Notes: generated by a model from the sequence alone, not told the origin. A DNA stretch of 64,000 nucleotides from Algoriphagus sp. AK58 (GCF_014324365.1 NZ_QEIG01000008.1:434001-498000); one strand, 5' to 3'; counted from the first letter of the stretch, positions 18,728 to 28,793 are shown. A program made the numbers and translations.

Positions 18728-20125
18728 ATGAACGTAACAGCCAAATTTCTTGGAGGTTCTGGAGTAGTTACCGGATCCAAATACCTGATAGACCTTGGAG
18801 ATTTCGAATTTTTGGTTGATTGTGGCCTTTTTCAAGGCCCCAAAGCATTGAGAGAGCGAAATTGGGACAAATTCCCCATGCCCGTAGCCGACCTGGAAGC
18901 CATAGTGCTCACGCATGCTCATCTTGACCATATCGGATATCTCCCCAAATTGGTCAAGCAAGGATTTAACGGACCCATCTATTGCACAGAAGCTACTGCC
19001 GAATTGGCGAAAATTCTACTGCTAGATTCCGGAAAGCTTCAGGAGGAAGAAGCAGAATATGCCAGAAAAAAGGGGTATTCCCGTCACGAAAACCCTCAAC
19101 CCCTCTACACTATGGAAGATGCGGAGGCGGTTTTCCCTCTATTCGTACCCAAGCCCTTTGAGTCCCCTTTTGAAATTCATCCGAGTGTAACGGTCACCTA
19201 TTTTCATGCAGGGCATATCCTTGGTGCGTCAATTGTAAAAGTTGTAATAAAAGGTGAACTGCAAACCAAAAAGTTGGTTTTCTCAGGCGACTTGGGCAGG
19301 TATCATGATCCCATTCTTTACCCTCCGACCAGAATACCAAAGGCAGATATTCTATGGATAGAATCAACCTACGGCGATCGCAAGGCCCCCACTGAAAAGC
19401 CTGAGGCGGAATTAGCAAGAGCCATCCGGGATACCTTTGACAGGGGAGGTCTGGTCATTATTCCCGCATTTGCAGTGGGAAGGACACAGCTTTTGATGTA
19501 TCATTTATTCCAATTGATGGAAAAGGGCAAAATCCCTAAAGTGCCGATCTTTGTTGATAGCCCGATGGCCATAGATGCGACCAAATTGTACCTGGATTTT
19601 CATTCAGACCACCGCTTGACGGCTATGCTGGAAGAAGATCAACACCCTTTCAAGCATTCCCATCTTCGCTACTTCCAAAAACAAGAGCAATCCATGTCCC
19701 TCAACGAATACCGTGGAAACGCAATCATTATATCTGCCAGCGGAATGGCTACCGGGGGAAGGGTGCTTCATCATCTTTACCACCATCTACCCAATGAAAA
19801 AAACGGAATCATAATGGTCGGATACCAAGCCGAAGAAACCCGTGGCAGAAGGATCTTAGACGGTGAACCCACCGTAAGAATCTATGGCTATGATATTCCT
19901 GTCAAAGCAAAAGTCTACCAAATCGAAGGGCTTTCTGCACATGCGGACCAAGAGGAATTAATGGACTGGGCGGAAGGATTTTGCGACAAACCCAAAATGA
20001 CTTTTGTGGTGCACGGGGAAAAAGAAAGTGCGGAAGCCCTGGCCTTCAAGCTGAAGGAGGAATTGGGATGGAATACTGTCATCCCTCAGTATTTGGAGTC
20101 ATTTGTGTTGTTTGAAGGAATATGA
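18728..20125 (+). CDS. MBL-fold beta-CASP RNA-processing hydrolase
   Basis: 465 residues, the usual length for CPSF73-like bacterial beta-CASP enzymes. The metallo-beta-lactamase signature LTHAHLDHIGYLPKL lies near residue 60, with a second metal ligand in YFHAGHILGAS and the acidic ligand in FSGDLGR. The beta-CASP insert runs over roughly residues 240-370. The RMMBL end carries EGLSAHADQEELMDWA. These proteins are zinc-dependent ribonucleases; the target RNA here is not known. It is monocistronic, between two terminators. Confidence 0.9.
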   Translation: MNVTAKFLGGSGVVTGSKYLIDLGDFEFLVDCGLFQGPKALRERNWDKFPMPVADLEAIVLTHAHLDHIGYLPKLVKQGFNGPIYCTEATAELAKILLLDSGKLQEEEAEYARKKGYSRHENPQPLYTMEDAEAVFPLFVPKPFESPFEIHPSVTVTYFHAGHILGASIVKVVIKGELQTKKLVFSGDLGRYHDPILYPPTRIPKADILWIESTYGDRKAPTEKPEAELARAIRDTFDRGGLVIIPAFAVGRTQLLMYHLFQLMEKGKIPKVPIFVDSPMAIDATKLYLDFHSDHRLTAMLEEDQHPFKHSHLRYFQKQEQSMSLNEYRGNAIIISASGMATGGRVLHHLYHHLPNEKNGIIMVGYQAEETRGRRILDGEPTVRIYGYDIPVKAKVYQIEGLSAHADQEELMDWAEGFCDKPKMTFVVHGEKESAEALAFKLKEELGWNTVIPQYLESFVLFEGI

Positions 20126-20233
20126 TAGGTCAATATGCTTTGACAGGCTCAATTTTAGAGATCATAAAAACATGGATTTGATTGACTCAATTTCGACTAA
20201 TACCAAAAAACAAGCATTCGTTTCACCAAATAG

Positions 20234-20269
20234 AAAAAGCCCTGGAATCTTTCGCTTCCAGGGCTTTTT
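20234..20269. terminator. Bidirectional intrinsic terminator
   Basis: A perfect 14-bp stem (AAAAAGCCCTGGAA and its complement) with an 8-base loop. It separates the converging MBL-fold gene and clpC and serves both. Confidence 0.92.
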
Positions 20270-20288
20270 GTATACATAAGCTAGAGGA

Positions 20289-22826
20289 TTAATCTGCTTT
20301 TTCCTTTTTCTTGACAGAGATAGTCAACTCAGAACCTTCGCCGGAATAATCTGCCGTAATGACATCCCCTTCGGAAAGGTCACCCTTCAGGATTTCCTCG
20401 GCAATGGCATCTTCCAAATACTTCTGAATCGCGCGATTGAGCGGCCTGGCACCATATTGCTGATCGTACCCCTTCTCCGCCAAGAAATCCTTGGCCTTGT
20501 CGGTGAGTTCAATCTTATAACCCAATTCAGTAATTCTGCGGAAGAGTTTACCCAAGCTGATGTCGATGATTTTGAAGATATCTTCTTTGGTCAGCGAATT
20601 GAATACCACCACGTCGTCCAATCGGTTGAGGAATTCCGGACTAAAGGCCTTTTTCAAGGCAGATTGAATGGTAGCCTTCATGATTTCATCCATGTTTTCC
20701 TGCTTGGCCCGGTTGGCAAAGCCGATCCCTGCACCGAAGTCTTTCAGGTCACGAACACCGATATTGGAAGTCATGATGATGATGGTATTTCTGAAGTCCA
20801 CTCTTCTCCCCAATCCATCCGTGAGGATACCGTCATCCAATACCTGTAGCAGGATATTGAATACATCCGGGTGAGCTTTTTCAATCTCGTCAAGCAAAAC
20901 CACTGAGTAAGGCTTTCTTCTGACTTTTTCAGTCAATTGCCCCCCTTCTTCATATCCGACATAGCCTGGAGGTGCTCCTACCAATCGGGATACAGAGAAC
21001 TTCTCCATGTATTCTGACATGTCGATTCGGATCAATGCGTCCTCCTTGTCGAACAAATACGTAGCAAGGGTCTTGGCCAATTCAGTTTTACCCACACCGG
21101 TAGGTCCAAGGAAAATAAAGGAACCAATTGGCTTTTTAGGGTCTTTCAACCCCACACGGGTTCTTTGAATGGCTTTTGTGAGTTTTTTAATTGCTTCTTC
21201 TTGTCCGATAACTTTTCCTTTGAGCTCTTCACCCATATTGAGAAGCTTATTGCCTTCGTTTTGGGCAATTCGCTTGGCAGGGATACCGGTCATCATAGCA
21301 ATAACCTCTGCCACATGGTCTTCGTCCACAGTGAAGCGTTTGGATTTGCTTTCATCCTCCCACCTGGCTTTGGCAGATTCGAGCTGCTCGAGAAGTTTCT
21401 TTTCCTTGTCTCTCAGCTGAGCTGCTTCTTCGTATTTCTGGGATTTAACCACACGGTTTTTCTCCGCCTTGATGTTTTCTACCTCTGCCTCCAGCTTAAG
21501 GATATCTTCAGGGACATGGATATTGTTGATGTGAACCCTGGCCCCAGCTTCATCCAAAATGTCAATCGCCTTGTCAGGTAAGAAACGATCCGAAATATAT
21601 CTATCTGAAAGCTTCACACAGGCCTCGATCGCAGCTGGTGTATAAATCACATTGTGGTGATCTTCATACTTATCCTTGATGTTGTTCAGGATCTGAATAG
21701 TTTCTTCAGGGGAAGTAGCATCCACCATGACCATCTGGAATCGACGTGCCAATGCACCGTCTTTTTCGATGTATTGACGGTATTCGTCCAAGGTGGTCGC
21801 CCCAATGCATTGGATCTCTCCTCTTGCAAGGGCAGGCTTGAACATATTGGAAGCATCCAACGACCCGGAGGCGCCACCGGCACCTACGATAGTATGTAAT
21901 TCATCAATGAAGAGAATCACGTTTGGAGATTTTTCCAGCTCATTCATGACCGCTTTCATCCGCTCCTCAAACTGACCTCTGTACTTGGTACCAGCTACCA
22001 AGGAAGCTAAATCAAGAGTAACTACTCTCTTGTTAAACAAGACGCGGGACACTTTTTTCTGAACGATTCGAAGTGCAAGACCTTCGGCGATCGCTGTCTT
22101 ACCTACACCGGGTTCACCGATCAGAATCGGGTTATTTTTCTTTCTTCTGGATAGAATCTGAGCGACACGCTCGATTTCTTTTTCTCTACCAATAATGGGG
22201 TCAAGTTTGTCCTCTTCAGCCATCTTGGTGAGATCCCGTCCGAAGTTGTCCAAAACAGGTGTTCTGGATTTTTCGGCACCCGGTTTTGAAGCTGCTCCAC
22301 CTCCACCCGGATTGGATGAACCGAAAAGCTTAGAGCCGTCGTCATCTCCATCCTCTGCCTCTGCACGCGCCTTGGGAGCTGTGCCTGCATCAGACTGCAT
22401 TTCCAGCATTTCCTTGATGGTATCGTAGTTTACTTCAAACTTATTGAGAATTTGAGTTGCGATATTGTCCTCATCACGAAGGATAGACAGAAGCAAATGC
22501 TCGGTTCCGATCAGTTGGCTTTTGAATATTTTGGCTTCCAGATAAGTGATCTTCAACACTTTCTCAGACTGACGGGTAAGGGGAATGTTGGCCATGTTTT
22601 TCACATTGTGATTGGCCGTACCCTTGACTGCCCGTTCGATGGCATTTCGCAATTCATCCAGCGGAATGCCCAACTTTTTAAGAATGGAAACAGCTACACC
22701 TTCTCCCTCTCGGATCATCCCAAGCAAGAGGTGCTCTGTGCCTATGTAATCATGTCCCAGACGAAGGGCTTCTTCGCGGCTGAGAGAGATCACCTCTTTG
22801 ACTCTGTTCGAAAATTTTGCTTCCAT
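20289..22826 (-). CDS. clpC: ATP-dependent Clp protease ATP-binding subunit ClpC
   Basis: 845 residues, full length. It has two N-terminal Clp_N repeats ([20 protein letters not shown], and a second near residue 80). The first AAA+ domain carries [18 protein letters not shown]-like coiled segment lies near residue 430-460, and the second AAA+ domain carries [14 protein letters not shown] with [15 protein letters not shown]. ClpC unfolds proteins and feeds them to ClpP. A Gly/Ser/Ala-rich linker with GGGGAAS lies before the first AAA domain. The ATG is 81 bases after the WbqC-like gene. No CtsR box was recognised. Confidence 0.96.
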   Translation of the reverse strand: MEAKFSNRVKEVISLSREEALRLGHDYIGTEHLLLGMIREGEGVAVSILKKLGIPLDELRNAIERAVKGTANHNVKNMANIPLTRQSEKVLKITYLEAKIFKSQLIGTEHLLLSILRDEDNIATQILNKFEVNYDTIKEMLEMQSDAGTAPKARAEAEDGDDDGSKLFGSSNPGGGGAASKPGAEKSRTPVLDNFGRDLTKMAEEDKLDPIIGREKEIERVAQILSRRKKNNPILIGEPGVGKTAIAEGLALRIVQKKVSRVLFNKRVVTLDLASLVAGTKYRGQFEERMKAVMNELEKSPNVILFIDELHTIVGAGGASGSLDASNMFKPALARGEIQCIGATTLDEYRQYIEKDGALARRFQMVMVDATSPEETIQILNNIKDKYEDHHNVIYTPAAIEACVKLSDRYISDRFLPDKAIDILDEAGARVHINNIHVPEDILKLEAEVENIKAEKNRVVKSQKYEEAAQLRDKEKKLLEQLESAKARWEDESKSKRFTVDEDHVAEVIAMMTGIPAKRIAQNEGNKLLNMGEELKGKVIGQEEAIKKLTKAIQRTRVGLKDPKKPIGSFIFLGPTGVGKTELAKTLATYLFDKEDALIRIDMSEYMEKFSVSRLVGAPPGYVGYEEGGQLTEKVRRKPYSVVLLDEIEKAHPDVFNILLQVLDDGILTDGLGRRVDFRNTIIIMTSNIGVRDLKDFGAGIGFANRAKQENMDEIMKATIQSALKKAFSPEFLNRLDDVVVFNSLTKEDIFKIIDISLGKLFRRITELGYKIELTDKAKDFLAEKGYDQQYGARPLNRAIQKYLEDAIAEEILKGDLSEGDVITADYSGEGSELTISVKKKEKAD

Positions 22827-22907
22827 TTAAATCCTTTCTGATTGTATAATAAATCTGTACGTATGTTACCGAATTTGTTTTAAAAACACAATCCTTTTAA
22901 CGATTGT

Positions 22908-23531
22908 TCATGGTTTTTTTAGGGATTGCTTCAGAACCTTTTCTGATTCAGGACCTACGCAAAACAACAAATCCAGAATGCTGAGGTTGGGCTCAAAGTC
23001 TACGCCAAAAACCTGGGGATAGGGTATAGCCTGATAATAATTTCTTTCCGAAAAAGGCCTTCTGGGCTCAATTTGGCCTCTTATATCCAGCACCTTTCCT
23101 AAAATCTCCTCTTTCTCTATTACGGCTAGTTTGACAGGCCAACGCAGGAGTTTAAGACAGATTGTCAGCAATTTGAAATTCAAATCCCAAAGGTATTCTT
23201 CCTGACTTCCCAAAACCTGCTCAAAATAAGGAAAAAAATACTCGAAGAAAGGAGCTTTCCCGTAGGCACTTTGAATCCCCCTTAGATGAATGGCCTGCCA
23301 ATTTTGGGAATAATCAATCTTAACTTGGCTCAAGGGTATTCTCGGTCTTCTTCCCTGAATGGGGATACTCAAGGTTTCCACTTTGTTTGCCAGCAGAATT
23401 CGGGTTCGATTTAGAAAAGACTGTCTCTGATAAAGATCATTCGGACAAAGCAAAAGTTCATCAGCGCCGTAAATAGCGGCAAAAAACTCCAGAGTAGGAA
23501 GGTAGTGAAGGTCAATGGCTATGCGCTCCAA
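22908..23531 (-). CDS. WbqC-like family protein
   Basis: 207 residues, starting at a TTG; an upstream stop prevents a longer frame and no nearby ATG exists. WbqC features are visible: YLPTLEFFAAIYGADELLL near the start, QRQSFLNRTRILLANK, and VETLSIPIQGRRPRIPLSQV, then YFFPYFEQVL. The family is found in polysaccharide loci and broadly in Bacteroidota, with no proven reaction. It lies just upstream of clpC, possibly in one transcription unit. Confidence 0.85.
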   Translation of the reverse strand: MERIAIDLHYLPTLEFFAAIYGADELLLCPNDLYQRQSFLNRTRILLANKVETLSIPIQGRRPRIPLSQVKIDYSQNWQAIHLRGIQSAYGKAPFFEYFFPYFEQVLGSQEEYLWDLNFKLLTICLKLLRWPVKLAVIEKEEILGKVLDIRGQIEPRRPFSERNYYQAIPYPQVFGVDFEPNLSILDLLFCVGPESEKVLKQSLKKP

Positions 23532-23554
23532 GGGAAAAAGGGGTTAAGGGTTTG

Positions 23555-23636
23555 GCGTTCGATGTTCAGTATTCTTCGTTCGATCATCGAAATTTCAAAA
23601 CATCGAATATTGACCGCCAAGTGATGAATATCGAAG
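23555..23636. repeat. Nested TTCGAT/ATCGAA palindromic intergenic repeat
   Basis: TTCGATGTT at 23558-23566 is matched by its inverse AACATCGAA at 23599-23607. A smaller palindrome TTCGAT-C-ATCGAA sits inside at 23579-23591, and a further ATATCGAAG follows at 23629-23637. The block fills the gap between the WbqC-like gene and the threonylcarbamoyl-AMP synthase gene. It looks like a degenerate, possibly dispersed, spacer repeat. Confidence 0.55.
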
Positions 23637-23673
23637 TTAAATCTTGCTTCTTGTCTCTAGCTTCTAGAATCCT

Positions 23674-24300
23674 TCAAAGAATTTCTTCCAACTGCCCCAA
23701 TCCTTCACGGACTACTACTACTTCATATCCCGTGCAATCCAAAATCGTGGAAGGCACGTTGGAACCATAGCCTCCGTCGATGACGATGTCTACCTGATTT
23801 TGATATTTTTCAAAAATGAGCTCAGGATCGGTGCTGTATTCGATGATTTCATCTTCATCACGAATGGAGGTGGAAAGTATGGGTTGCCCCAGTTCCTCCA
23901 CTATGGCTCTTGGCACTCCGTGATTGGGAACACGGATTCCTACCGTTTTTTTATTGCTATGCAAGATCTTGGGCACATGGGAACTGGCTTCCAAAATAAA
24001 GGTAAAAGGACCGGGAAGCCCCTTTTTCATCATTTTGAATACCGGCTTGGTGATCACCCTAGTGTAGTGAGAGATATTACTGAGGTCGGCGCAGACAAAA
24101 GAAAAATTGTGCTTTTTGGGATTGATTCCTTTGATTCTGCAAATTTTTTCCACCGCTTTTTGATTGGTGATATCGCAACCCATCCCATAGACCGTATCGG
24201 TCGGGTAGATAATTACTCCCCCGTTTCTTAGTACCTCCACAATCTGACGTACCCTTCGTGGATCGGGATTTTCCTCGTACAATCTGATAAATTCAGCCAT
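23674..24300 (-). CDS. L-threonylcarbamoyladenylate synthase (Sua5/YciO/YrdC family)
   Basis: 208 residues, the short YrdC/YciO form without the Sua5 extension. The N-terminal region shows GGVIIYPTDTVYGMGCDI, and later KKTVGIRVPNHGVPRAIV and STSIRDEDEI. The enzyme makes threonylcarbamoyl-AMP from threonine, bicarbonate and ATP, the first step of t6A37 modification of ANN-decoding tRNAs. YciO-type paralogues look alike, so the assignment to essential TsaC function is probable rather than certain. It follows the Nudix gene by three bases, probably one operon. Confidence 0.88.
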   Translation of the reverse strand: MAEFIRLYEENPDPRRVRQIVEVLRNGGVIIYPTDTVYGMGCDITNQKAVEKICRIKGINPKKHNFSFVCADLSNISHYTRVITKPVFKMMKKGLPGPFTFILEASSHVPKILHSNKKTVGIRVPNHGVPRAIVEELGQPILSTSIRDEDEIIEYSTDPELIFEKYQNQVDIVIDGGYGSNVPSTILDCTGYEVVVVREGLGQLEEIL

Positions 24301-24303
24301 GGC

Positions 24304-24720
24304 TCACCTTTCTTTTGGTACTGCAAGGTTAACCCATTTTTCTGTCAATTCGTGCAAAATCGGAACATCTGCAGGCGCCAAATCCAAAGAAAAAAGCTGA
24401 TTTTGATCATACCAGCCATATTGTTCATGCTCAGCGAGTACAATATCCCCTCCCCTCCATTCAGCAACCCATGGAATCAGCCTAATGGTCTTGGATGGAT
24501 ATGAAAAAAGCACTGGAGTCAATTCTGATTTCACCCTGATTTCAATACCTAGCTCCTCCCTGATTTCCCGGATTAGGCAGTCTTTAGGATCTTCCCCTTT
24601 TTCCACTTTTCCCCCTGGAAACTCCCACTTACCCGGCAAATCCATCTTTACCGAGCGCTGAGCCAACAGGACTTTCCCCTCATGGATGATGATGGCACAG
24701 GTGACAGGGATGATTTTCAT
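24304..24720 (-). CDS. MutT-type Nudix pyrophosphohydrolase
   Basis: 138 residues from the ATG at 24720; a longer frame to 24753 adds 11 residues that do not fit the family. The Nudix box is complete: GGKVEKGEDPKDCLIREIR followed by EELGI, giving GX5EX7REUXEEXGU. The N-terminus IIPVTCAIIIHEGKVLLAQR is typical of MutT/8-oxo-dGTP or CTP pyrophosphohydrolases, which cleanse the nucleotide pool. Exact substrate not determinable. It is first gene of a likely operon with the threonylcarbamoyl-AMP synthase gene. Confidence 0.88.
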   Translation of the reverse strand: MKIIPVTCAIIIHEGKVLLAQRSVKMDLPGKWEFPGGKVEKGEDPKDCLIREIREELGIEIRVKSELTPVLFSYPSKTIRLIPWVAEWRGGDIVLAEHEQYGWYDQNQLFSLDLAPADVPILHELTEKWVNLAVPKER

Positions 24721-24790
24721 AAACTTGACAGCCAAAATTAATCTTACCTGCAAAAATAGAAATGTAGTAGAAACAGGGTGGAGATATAAC

Positions 24791-24873
24791 TCGCTTTGCT
24801 CGTTGAAATACCGAAATACAATACTCTCGCTGGTTGAAATTCGATCAAAACAACTCCGGTCGCTTCTTGAAAT
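24791..24873. repeat. Three degenerate copies of a TCGCT..TTGAAAT motif
   Basis: TCGCTTTGCTCGTTGAAAT (24791-24809), CTCGCTGGTTGAAAT (24826-24840) and GTCGCTTCTTGAAAT (24859-24873) recur at about 32-base spacing in the spacer upstream of the Nudix gene. Only the core is shared, so this is not a CRISPR array. Confidence 0.4.
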
Positions 24874-24961
24874 TAGATAGGTTTTAGGTTATTTCACCTC
24901 CGCAGGAGATTTCATTTCTATTTTCTATTGAAATGACTAGTTCTTTCTAAAACGCCTTCTC

Positions 24962-26077
24962 TCAATTGCTTTCGGTTTTTATCTTAGAATTCAACATTTG
25001 GATCAGCTCATCCGAATACCCTTCGTTTACCACTTCAATATTGCCTTTTTCATCTATCAGGTAAAAAGTAGGATAACCCTTGACCCCATACGCTTGTCCC
25101 ACTTCCTTGGCGTCAATCAAGACAGGGAAAGGTATCCCAATTCTGGATTCGTATTTTTCCATTTTCCCCAGCTCATCAACCGGATTGATGTATAGAGGAA
25201 CTACATTTTCGGCAAATGAAAAGGAGGACTTTTTGAACTCATCGATGGCGATTTTGCACCAGCCACAATGAATCATAGAAAAATCCAACAATACTTTTTT
25301 ACCCCTAAAATCACTCAAATTGACCCATTTGCCTTTCAAATCCCTTAGTCTAAAATCGGGCGCTTTTTCTCCAATCGCCAGAAGCTTTGATTCGCTGATC
25401 TCCACTCCATCAGCTTTGGAAACATAGCCTTGAGGTATTTTGGGCTCCAGCGGCTCACTAACTGGATCAAATGAATAATTGGAATAAAAGACCTCGATCA
25501 GCTGATTTCTTTTCCCATCATGGTATAGCCTTCTGGAAAGAAACTCAGGCAGAAAATTGGCAGGATTGATAAATAAGTGATTTTCGAGATATACTTTCTT
25601 TTCAGAAATTATGGTATCCATTTCCACCCAGACAAAATCCATCAAAGACTTGCCATCCACCACCGTGTCCTGCTTGTAGATCAAAGGCTCCTGGGCCAGT
25701 AAATGAATAGGACTAAATGAACGATAAGAATTCCCTCGGAGTCGATCTGGCTTATTTTCCCAAACCATCACCTCTTTTCGATCATGATCGACCAAATAAG
25801 AAACATTTGAAACAAACCAAAACTCCCCTTCTCCTCTTTTCCCAAAAAAATCATAACCCAAATCAGCATTTGGATTCTTTTGAAAAAGGGACTCATATCG
25901 GAAGGTATCTATTTCCCCAAGGTTAGGATCTTCCCAAAGCATGGTTTGATGAAACCCAATTTGACCTGCCTCAAGGATTTTCTCTTTTGAGTTCTTTAAA
26001 ATCACCTCAGGAGAAATCGGAGCCTCACATGAAAAACTCGACGCAGCGATGCCTAAGGCAAAAATGATCTTCTTCAC
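24962..26077 (-). CDS. TlpA-like thioredoxin-fold lipoprotein
   Basis: 371 residues from a GTG. A lipoprotein signal peptide (MKKIIFALGIAASSFSC) places it in the envelope. Residues 20-230 form an N-terminal region found in Bacteroidota redox lipoproteins. A thioredoxin-like AhpC/TlpA domain follows with APDFRLRDLKGKWVNLSDF and the active-site CxxC in HCGWCK around residue 273, plus the cis-proline region KGYPTFYLIDEKG. Likely role: thiol-disulfide exchange in the periplasm. It is monocistronic. Confidence 0.85.
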   Translation of the reverse strand: MKKIIFALGIAASSFSCEAPISPEVILKNSKEKILEAGQIGFHQTMLWEDPNLGEIDTFRYESLFQKNPNADLGYDFFGKRGEGEFWFVSNVSYLVDHDRKEVMVWENKPDRLRGNSYRSFSPIHLLAQEPLIYKQDTVVDGKSLMDFVWVEMDTIISEKKVYLENHLFINPANFLPEFLSRRLYHDGKRNQLIEVFYSNYSFDPVSEPLEPKIPQGYVSKADGVEISESKLLAIGEKAPDFRLRDLKGKWVNLSDFRGKKVLLDFSMIHCGWCKIAIDEFKKSSFSFAENVVPLYINPVDELGKMEKYESRIGIPFPVLIDAKEVGQAYGVKGYPTFYLIDEKGNIEVVNEGYSDELIQMLNSKIKTESN

Positions 26078-26259
26078 AGTTCTGTAAGCTATTAAAACAA
26101 AAACGAATGCTTAAGATAATCGGAGAGAGTAAGATAAAAAATATAAATTGGTGTTTCTTCGATTATGAATTCTCAGAAAGGAAAGGTCAGATATTTTCAA
26201 GTTATGCTAAAGCAAGATAGGATCCCGTAAAAAGACAAGGATCGGAGTTCCTTTGGAAG

Positions 26260-26288
26260 TCGTAAATCCAAAATCGTACATCGTAAAT
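26260..26288. repeat. TCGTAAATC-type degenerate tandem repeat
   Basis: Units TCGTAAATC (26260), TCGTACATC (26274) and TCGTAAATT (26281), partly overlapping, lie in the 270-base spacer between the divergent TlpA-like and mltG genes. The rest of the spacer shows no gene. Confidence 0.5.
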
Positions 26289-26333
26289 TTCTTCAAGGCA
26301 TTACCCTTTCACCTACCCCCAAAATTTATTTCC

Positions 26334-26341
26334 TATTTTTG
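26334..26341 (+). promoter_or_regulatory. Bacteroidota -7 element TATTTTTG before mltG
   Basis: TATTTTTG matches TAnnTTTG and ends seven bases before the mltG ATG. Transcription would begin at or very near the start codon, giving a leaderless or near-leaderless mRNA. The -33 element is not obvious. Confidence 0.5.
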
Positions 26342-26347
26342 CCCTCT

Positions 26348-27391
26348 ATGCAACTCGAAAAGCGCAAAAAAATCACGCTGGTTCTCCTGATTTCGATCTC
26401 GGTACTGGCTATTTCCATGACCTTTTACTTTTATCAGGTCTTCTTCAGTCCTAATACCCTGGTGGAATCCGATCAGCCCTATATGCTGAAAATCCCCACC
26501 AATTCAGTTTTCAAAAATGTCGCCGATAAGCTTTACAATGACAAGGTAATCAACGATGCCTTGAGTTTCGGCTTTGTATCCAAGGTCTTGGGCTATCAGG
26601 AGGCTGTCAAGCCCGGACTCTATAAAATCGATCCTAAGATGAACAACCTTCAGTTGGTCCGAATGCTGAGGTCTGGAGCTCAGGTCCCGGTGAAGGTGAC
26701 TTTTAACAATGTGCGAACCAAAGAGGACTTGGCCGAAAAAATCACGGCCAATCTGGAAGTGACCGAAGAGCAGTTTCTCGGGTTAATTCAGGACTCTGTG
26801 TATATCCGAAAGTTTGATTTTGAGGAGGAAACCATCATGAGCATGTTTATTCCCAACACCTATGAGTTTTGGTGGAACACCAGCCCTGAGGCACTTTTTG
26901 ACAGAATGTATAAGGAATATCAGGCTTTTTGGACCGAGGAGCGAAAGCAAAAAGCACAGGCTTTGGGATTGAGCCAAAAGGAAGTCAGTACACTTGCCTC
27001 GATTGTACAGGCTGAAAGCCAAAAAGCTGATGAACGACCAAAAATCGCCGGAGTATATCTCAATCGCCTGAAAATCGGCATGGCACTTCAGGCGGACCCC
27101 ACCTTGGTGTATGCCACAGGAGACTTTACGCTAAAGCGAATCCTCAACATTCACAAGGAAATCGACAGCCCTTACAACACCTACAAAAACACTGGACTTC
27201 CTCCAGGCCCGATCAATCTTCCTGACATCAACTCTCTCAATGCGGTCTTGAATGCCGAGAAACACAACTACATGTATTTTTGCGCCAAGGAGGATTTCTC
27301 TGGATACCATGCCTTTGCTGTCACCTACAATGAGCATCTAACTAATGCCCGTCGATACCAGGCAGCACTCAACTCCGCAAAAATCTTCTAA
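26348..27391 (+). CDS. mltG: Endolytic peptidoglycan transglycosylase MltG
   Basis: 347 residues from the ATG at 26348; the TTG at 26339 lies within the -7 element. There is one N-terminal transmembrane helix (LVLLISISVLAISMTFYFY). A YceG/MltG domain follows, with a LysM-like part, and then MFIPNTYEFWWNTSPEALF, STLASIVQAESQKADERPKI (catalytic Glu in QAES) and NTYKNTGLPPGPINLP. MltG cuts nascent glycan strands and sets their length. It is the first gene of a probable mltG-thioesterase-YihY transcription unit. Confidence 0.95.
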   Translation: MQLEKRKKITLVLLISISVLAISMTFYFYQVFFSPNTLVESDQPYMLKIPTNSVFKNVADKLYNDKVINDALSFGFVSKVLGYQEAVKPGLYKIDPKMNNLQLVRMLRSGAQVPVKVTFNNVRTKEDLAEKITANLEVTEEQFLGLIQDSVYIRKFDFEEETIMSMFIPNTYEFWWNTSPEALFDRMYKEYQAFWTEERKQKAQALGLSQKEVSTLASIVQAESQKADERPKIAGVYLNRLKIGMALQADPTLVYATGDFTLKRILNIHKEIDSPYNTYKNTGLPPGPINLPDINSLNAVLNAEKHNYMYFCAKEDFSGYHAFAVTYNEHLTNARRYQAALNSAKIF

Positions 27392-27392
27392 C

Positions 27393-27800
27393 ATGTTCCG
27401 AGCCGAAACCCAAATCCGAGTTCGCTATGCAGAAACTGACCAAATGGGCTACGTGTACTATGGCAATTATGCCATGTATTTTGAGGTAGCAAGGGTGGAA
27501 GCCATGCGTTCGGCGGGATTTTCTTATCGGGAAATGGAAGAAAATGGCGTAATGATGCCTGTCTTGGAAAGTCACTTTCGCTACCTAAAACCCGGAAAAT
27601 ACGACGAATTGCTTACGATCAGGACGACAATTCCCGAGATACCCGGTGTCCGAATCAGATTTGAATATCAAGTCATCAATGAAGCCGGAGAGTTGATTAC
27701 AGAGGGTTGGACGACCTTGGCATTTTTGAAAAAAGATACCCATCAGCCAACCCGTCCACCGGGAAATTTGTTAGCTTTATTGAAACCCTTTTTTACCTAA
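27393..27800 (+). CDS. Acyl-CoA thioesterase (hot-dog fold, YbgC/FadM-like)
   Basis: 135 residues from the ATG at 27393, two bases after the mltG stop. The 4HBT signature is visible: RVRYAETDQMGYVYYGNYAM (Asp17-type catalytic region) and VARVEAMRSAGFSY. Such enzymes hydrolyse acyl-CoA or acyl-ACP thioesters. The substrate cannot be told from sequence. A longer frame from 27345 overlaps mltG and adds a non-homologous leader, so it was not used. Confidence 0.9.
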   Translation: MFRAETQIRVRYAETDQMGYVYYGNYAMYFEVARVEAMRSAGFSYREMEENGVMMPVLESHFRYLKPGKYDELLTIRTTIPEIPGVRIRFEYQVINEAGELITEGWTTLAFLKKDTHQPTRPPGNLLALLKPFFT

Positions 27801-27812
27801 AATCAGCACTAC

Positions 27813-28793
27813 GTGGTCAAGGAGAAAATTTTCAAATGGAGAATTCGGATCCAGCTTAAGGCAAGGCATTTGAAAAAAATCCATTTCGGAAGTCCCGACA
27901 AAAACCTCTATGACGTCATTCGGATTTTTATCCAACAGCTCAAAAAAGACGACATCAATGAGCGGGCTGGTTCCATGGCATTCAGCTACACCATCGCCCT
28001 CTTTCCTCTTTTACTCTTTTTGCTCAATCTGGTCCCCTATCTCCAGGATCTTTTTCCGGTGGTCACTACCGAAAACATCCTCTCCTTTGTTCAAAGTATC
28101 ATGCCCGGAGACCTTTACGAAAACATCGAAACCACCCTGATGGATATCGTATCCAAACCCAGGCAAAGCTTGCTTTCCTTCGGTTTCTTTTTTGCCCTTT
28201 TTGCATCTACCCAAGGTGTAGTTTCCATGATGGATTCCTTCAATTCGGTGTATAAAACCAAGGAAAACCGGGGATTCTTTACTACCCGACTCATTGCCAC
28301 AGCTATCGTGGTAGCTCTTGTCCTTACTATCATCGCAGCCAGTACTGTTATGATTTTTGGAAGCTTGTTTATTGGACAGCTTGACGAACTTCATGTATTC
28401 AACAGCAATTTCATGATCTTTTTGTTCAACACACTGAAGTTCTTGATCCTGCTGACCGTCTTTTATCTCACCTCTGCTTTTATTTTCCGATTTGCCCCTG
28501 CTATTCATGATAAATGGCACTTTTTCTCTACCGGCGCTCAACTTTCCGGGCTATTGATCACCCTAGCCTTCTATGCATTCATTTTTTATCTGGAAAACTT
28601 TGCAAGTTACAACAAACTGTATGGCTCCATCGGGTCTGTAATTGCCCTGATGCTTTGGCTCTATCTGACTTCCATTATTGTTCTGGTATGTTTTGAGGTC
28701 AACGTGAGTTTTGACCTTGCGGAAGAAAAACAGAAAATCAGAGAAAACCGGAGAAAAGTATTTTCGGGCAATGTTTCTCCATCCAAAAATTAA
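27813..28793 (+). CDS. YihY/BrkB family inner-membrane protein
   Basis: 326 residues from a GTG, 12 bases after the thioesterase. There are six hydrophobic segments. YihY features include DDINERAGSMAFSYTIALFP, a region LLSFGFFFALFASTQGVVSM and a late GSIGSVIALMLWLYLTSIIV. The family is often misannotated as ribonuclease BN. Its function is unresolved; a transport or envelope role is usual in annotation. It ends with a charged cytoplasmic tail. Confidence 0.9.
   Translation: MVKEKIFKWRIRIQLKARHLKKIHFGSPDKNLYDVIRIFIQQLKKDDINERAGSMAFSYTIALFPLLLFLLNLVPYLQDLFPVVTTENILSFVQSIMPGDLYENIETTLMDIVSKPRQSLLSFGFFFALFASTQGVVSMMDSFNSVYKTKENRGFFTTRLIATAIVVALVLTIIAASTVMIFGSLFIGQLDELHVFNSNFMIFLFNTLKFLILLTVFYLTSAFIFRFAPAIHDKWHFFSTGAQLSGLLITLAFYAFIFYLENFASYNKLYGSIGSVIALMLWLYLTSIIVLVCFEVNVSFDLAEEKQKIRENRRKVFSGNVSPSKN

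Noticed and set aside
24791-24873. Possible CRISPR array with about 32-base period
   Set aside because: Only three degenerate 15-19-base copies, no constant repeat and no cas genes.
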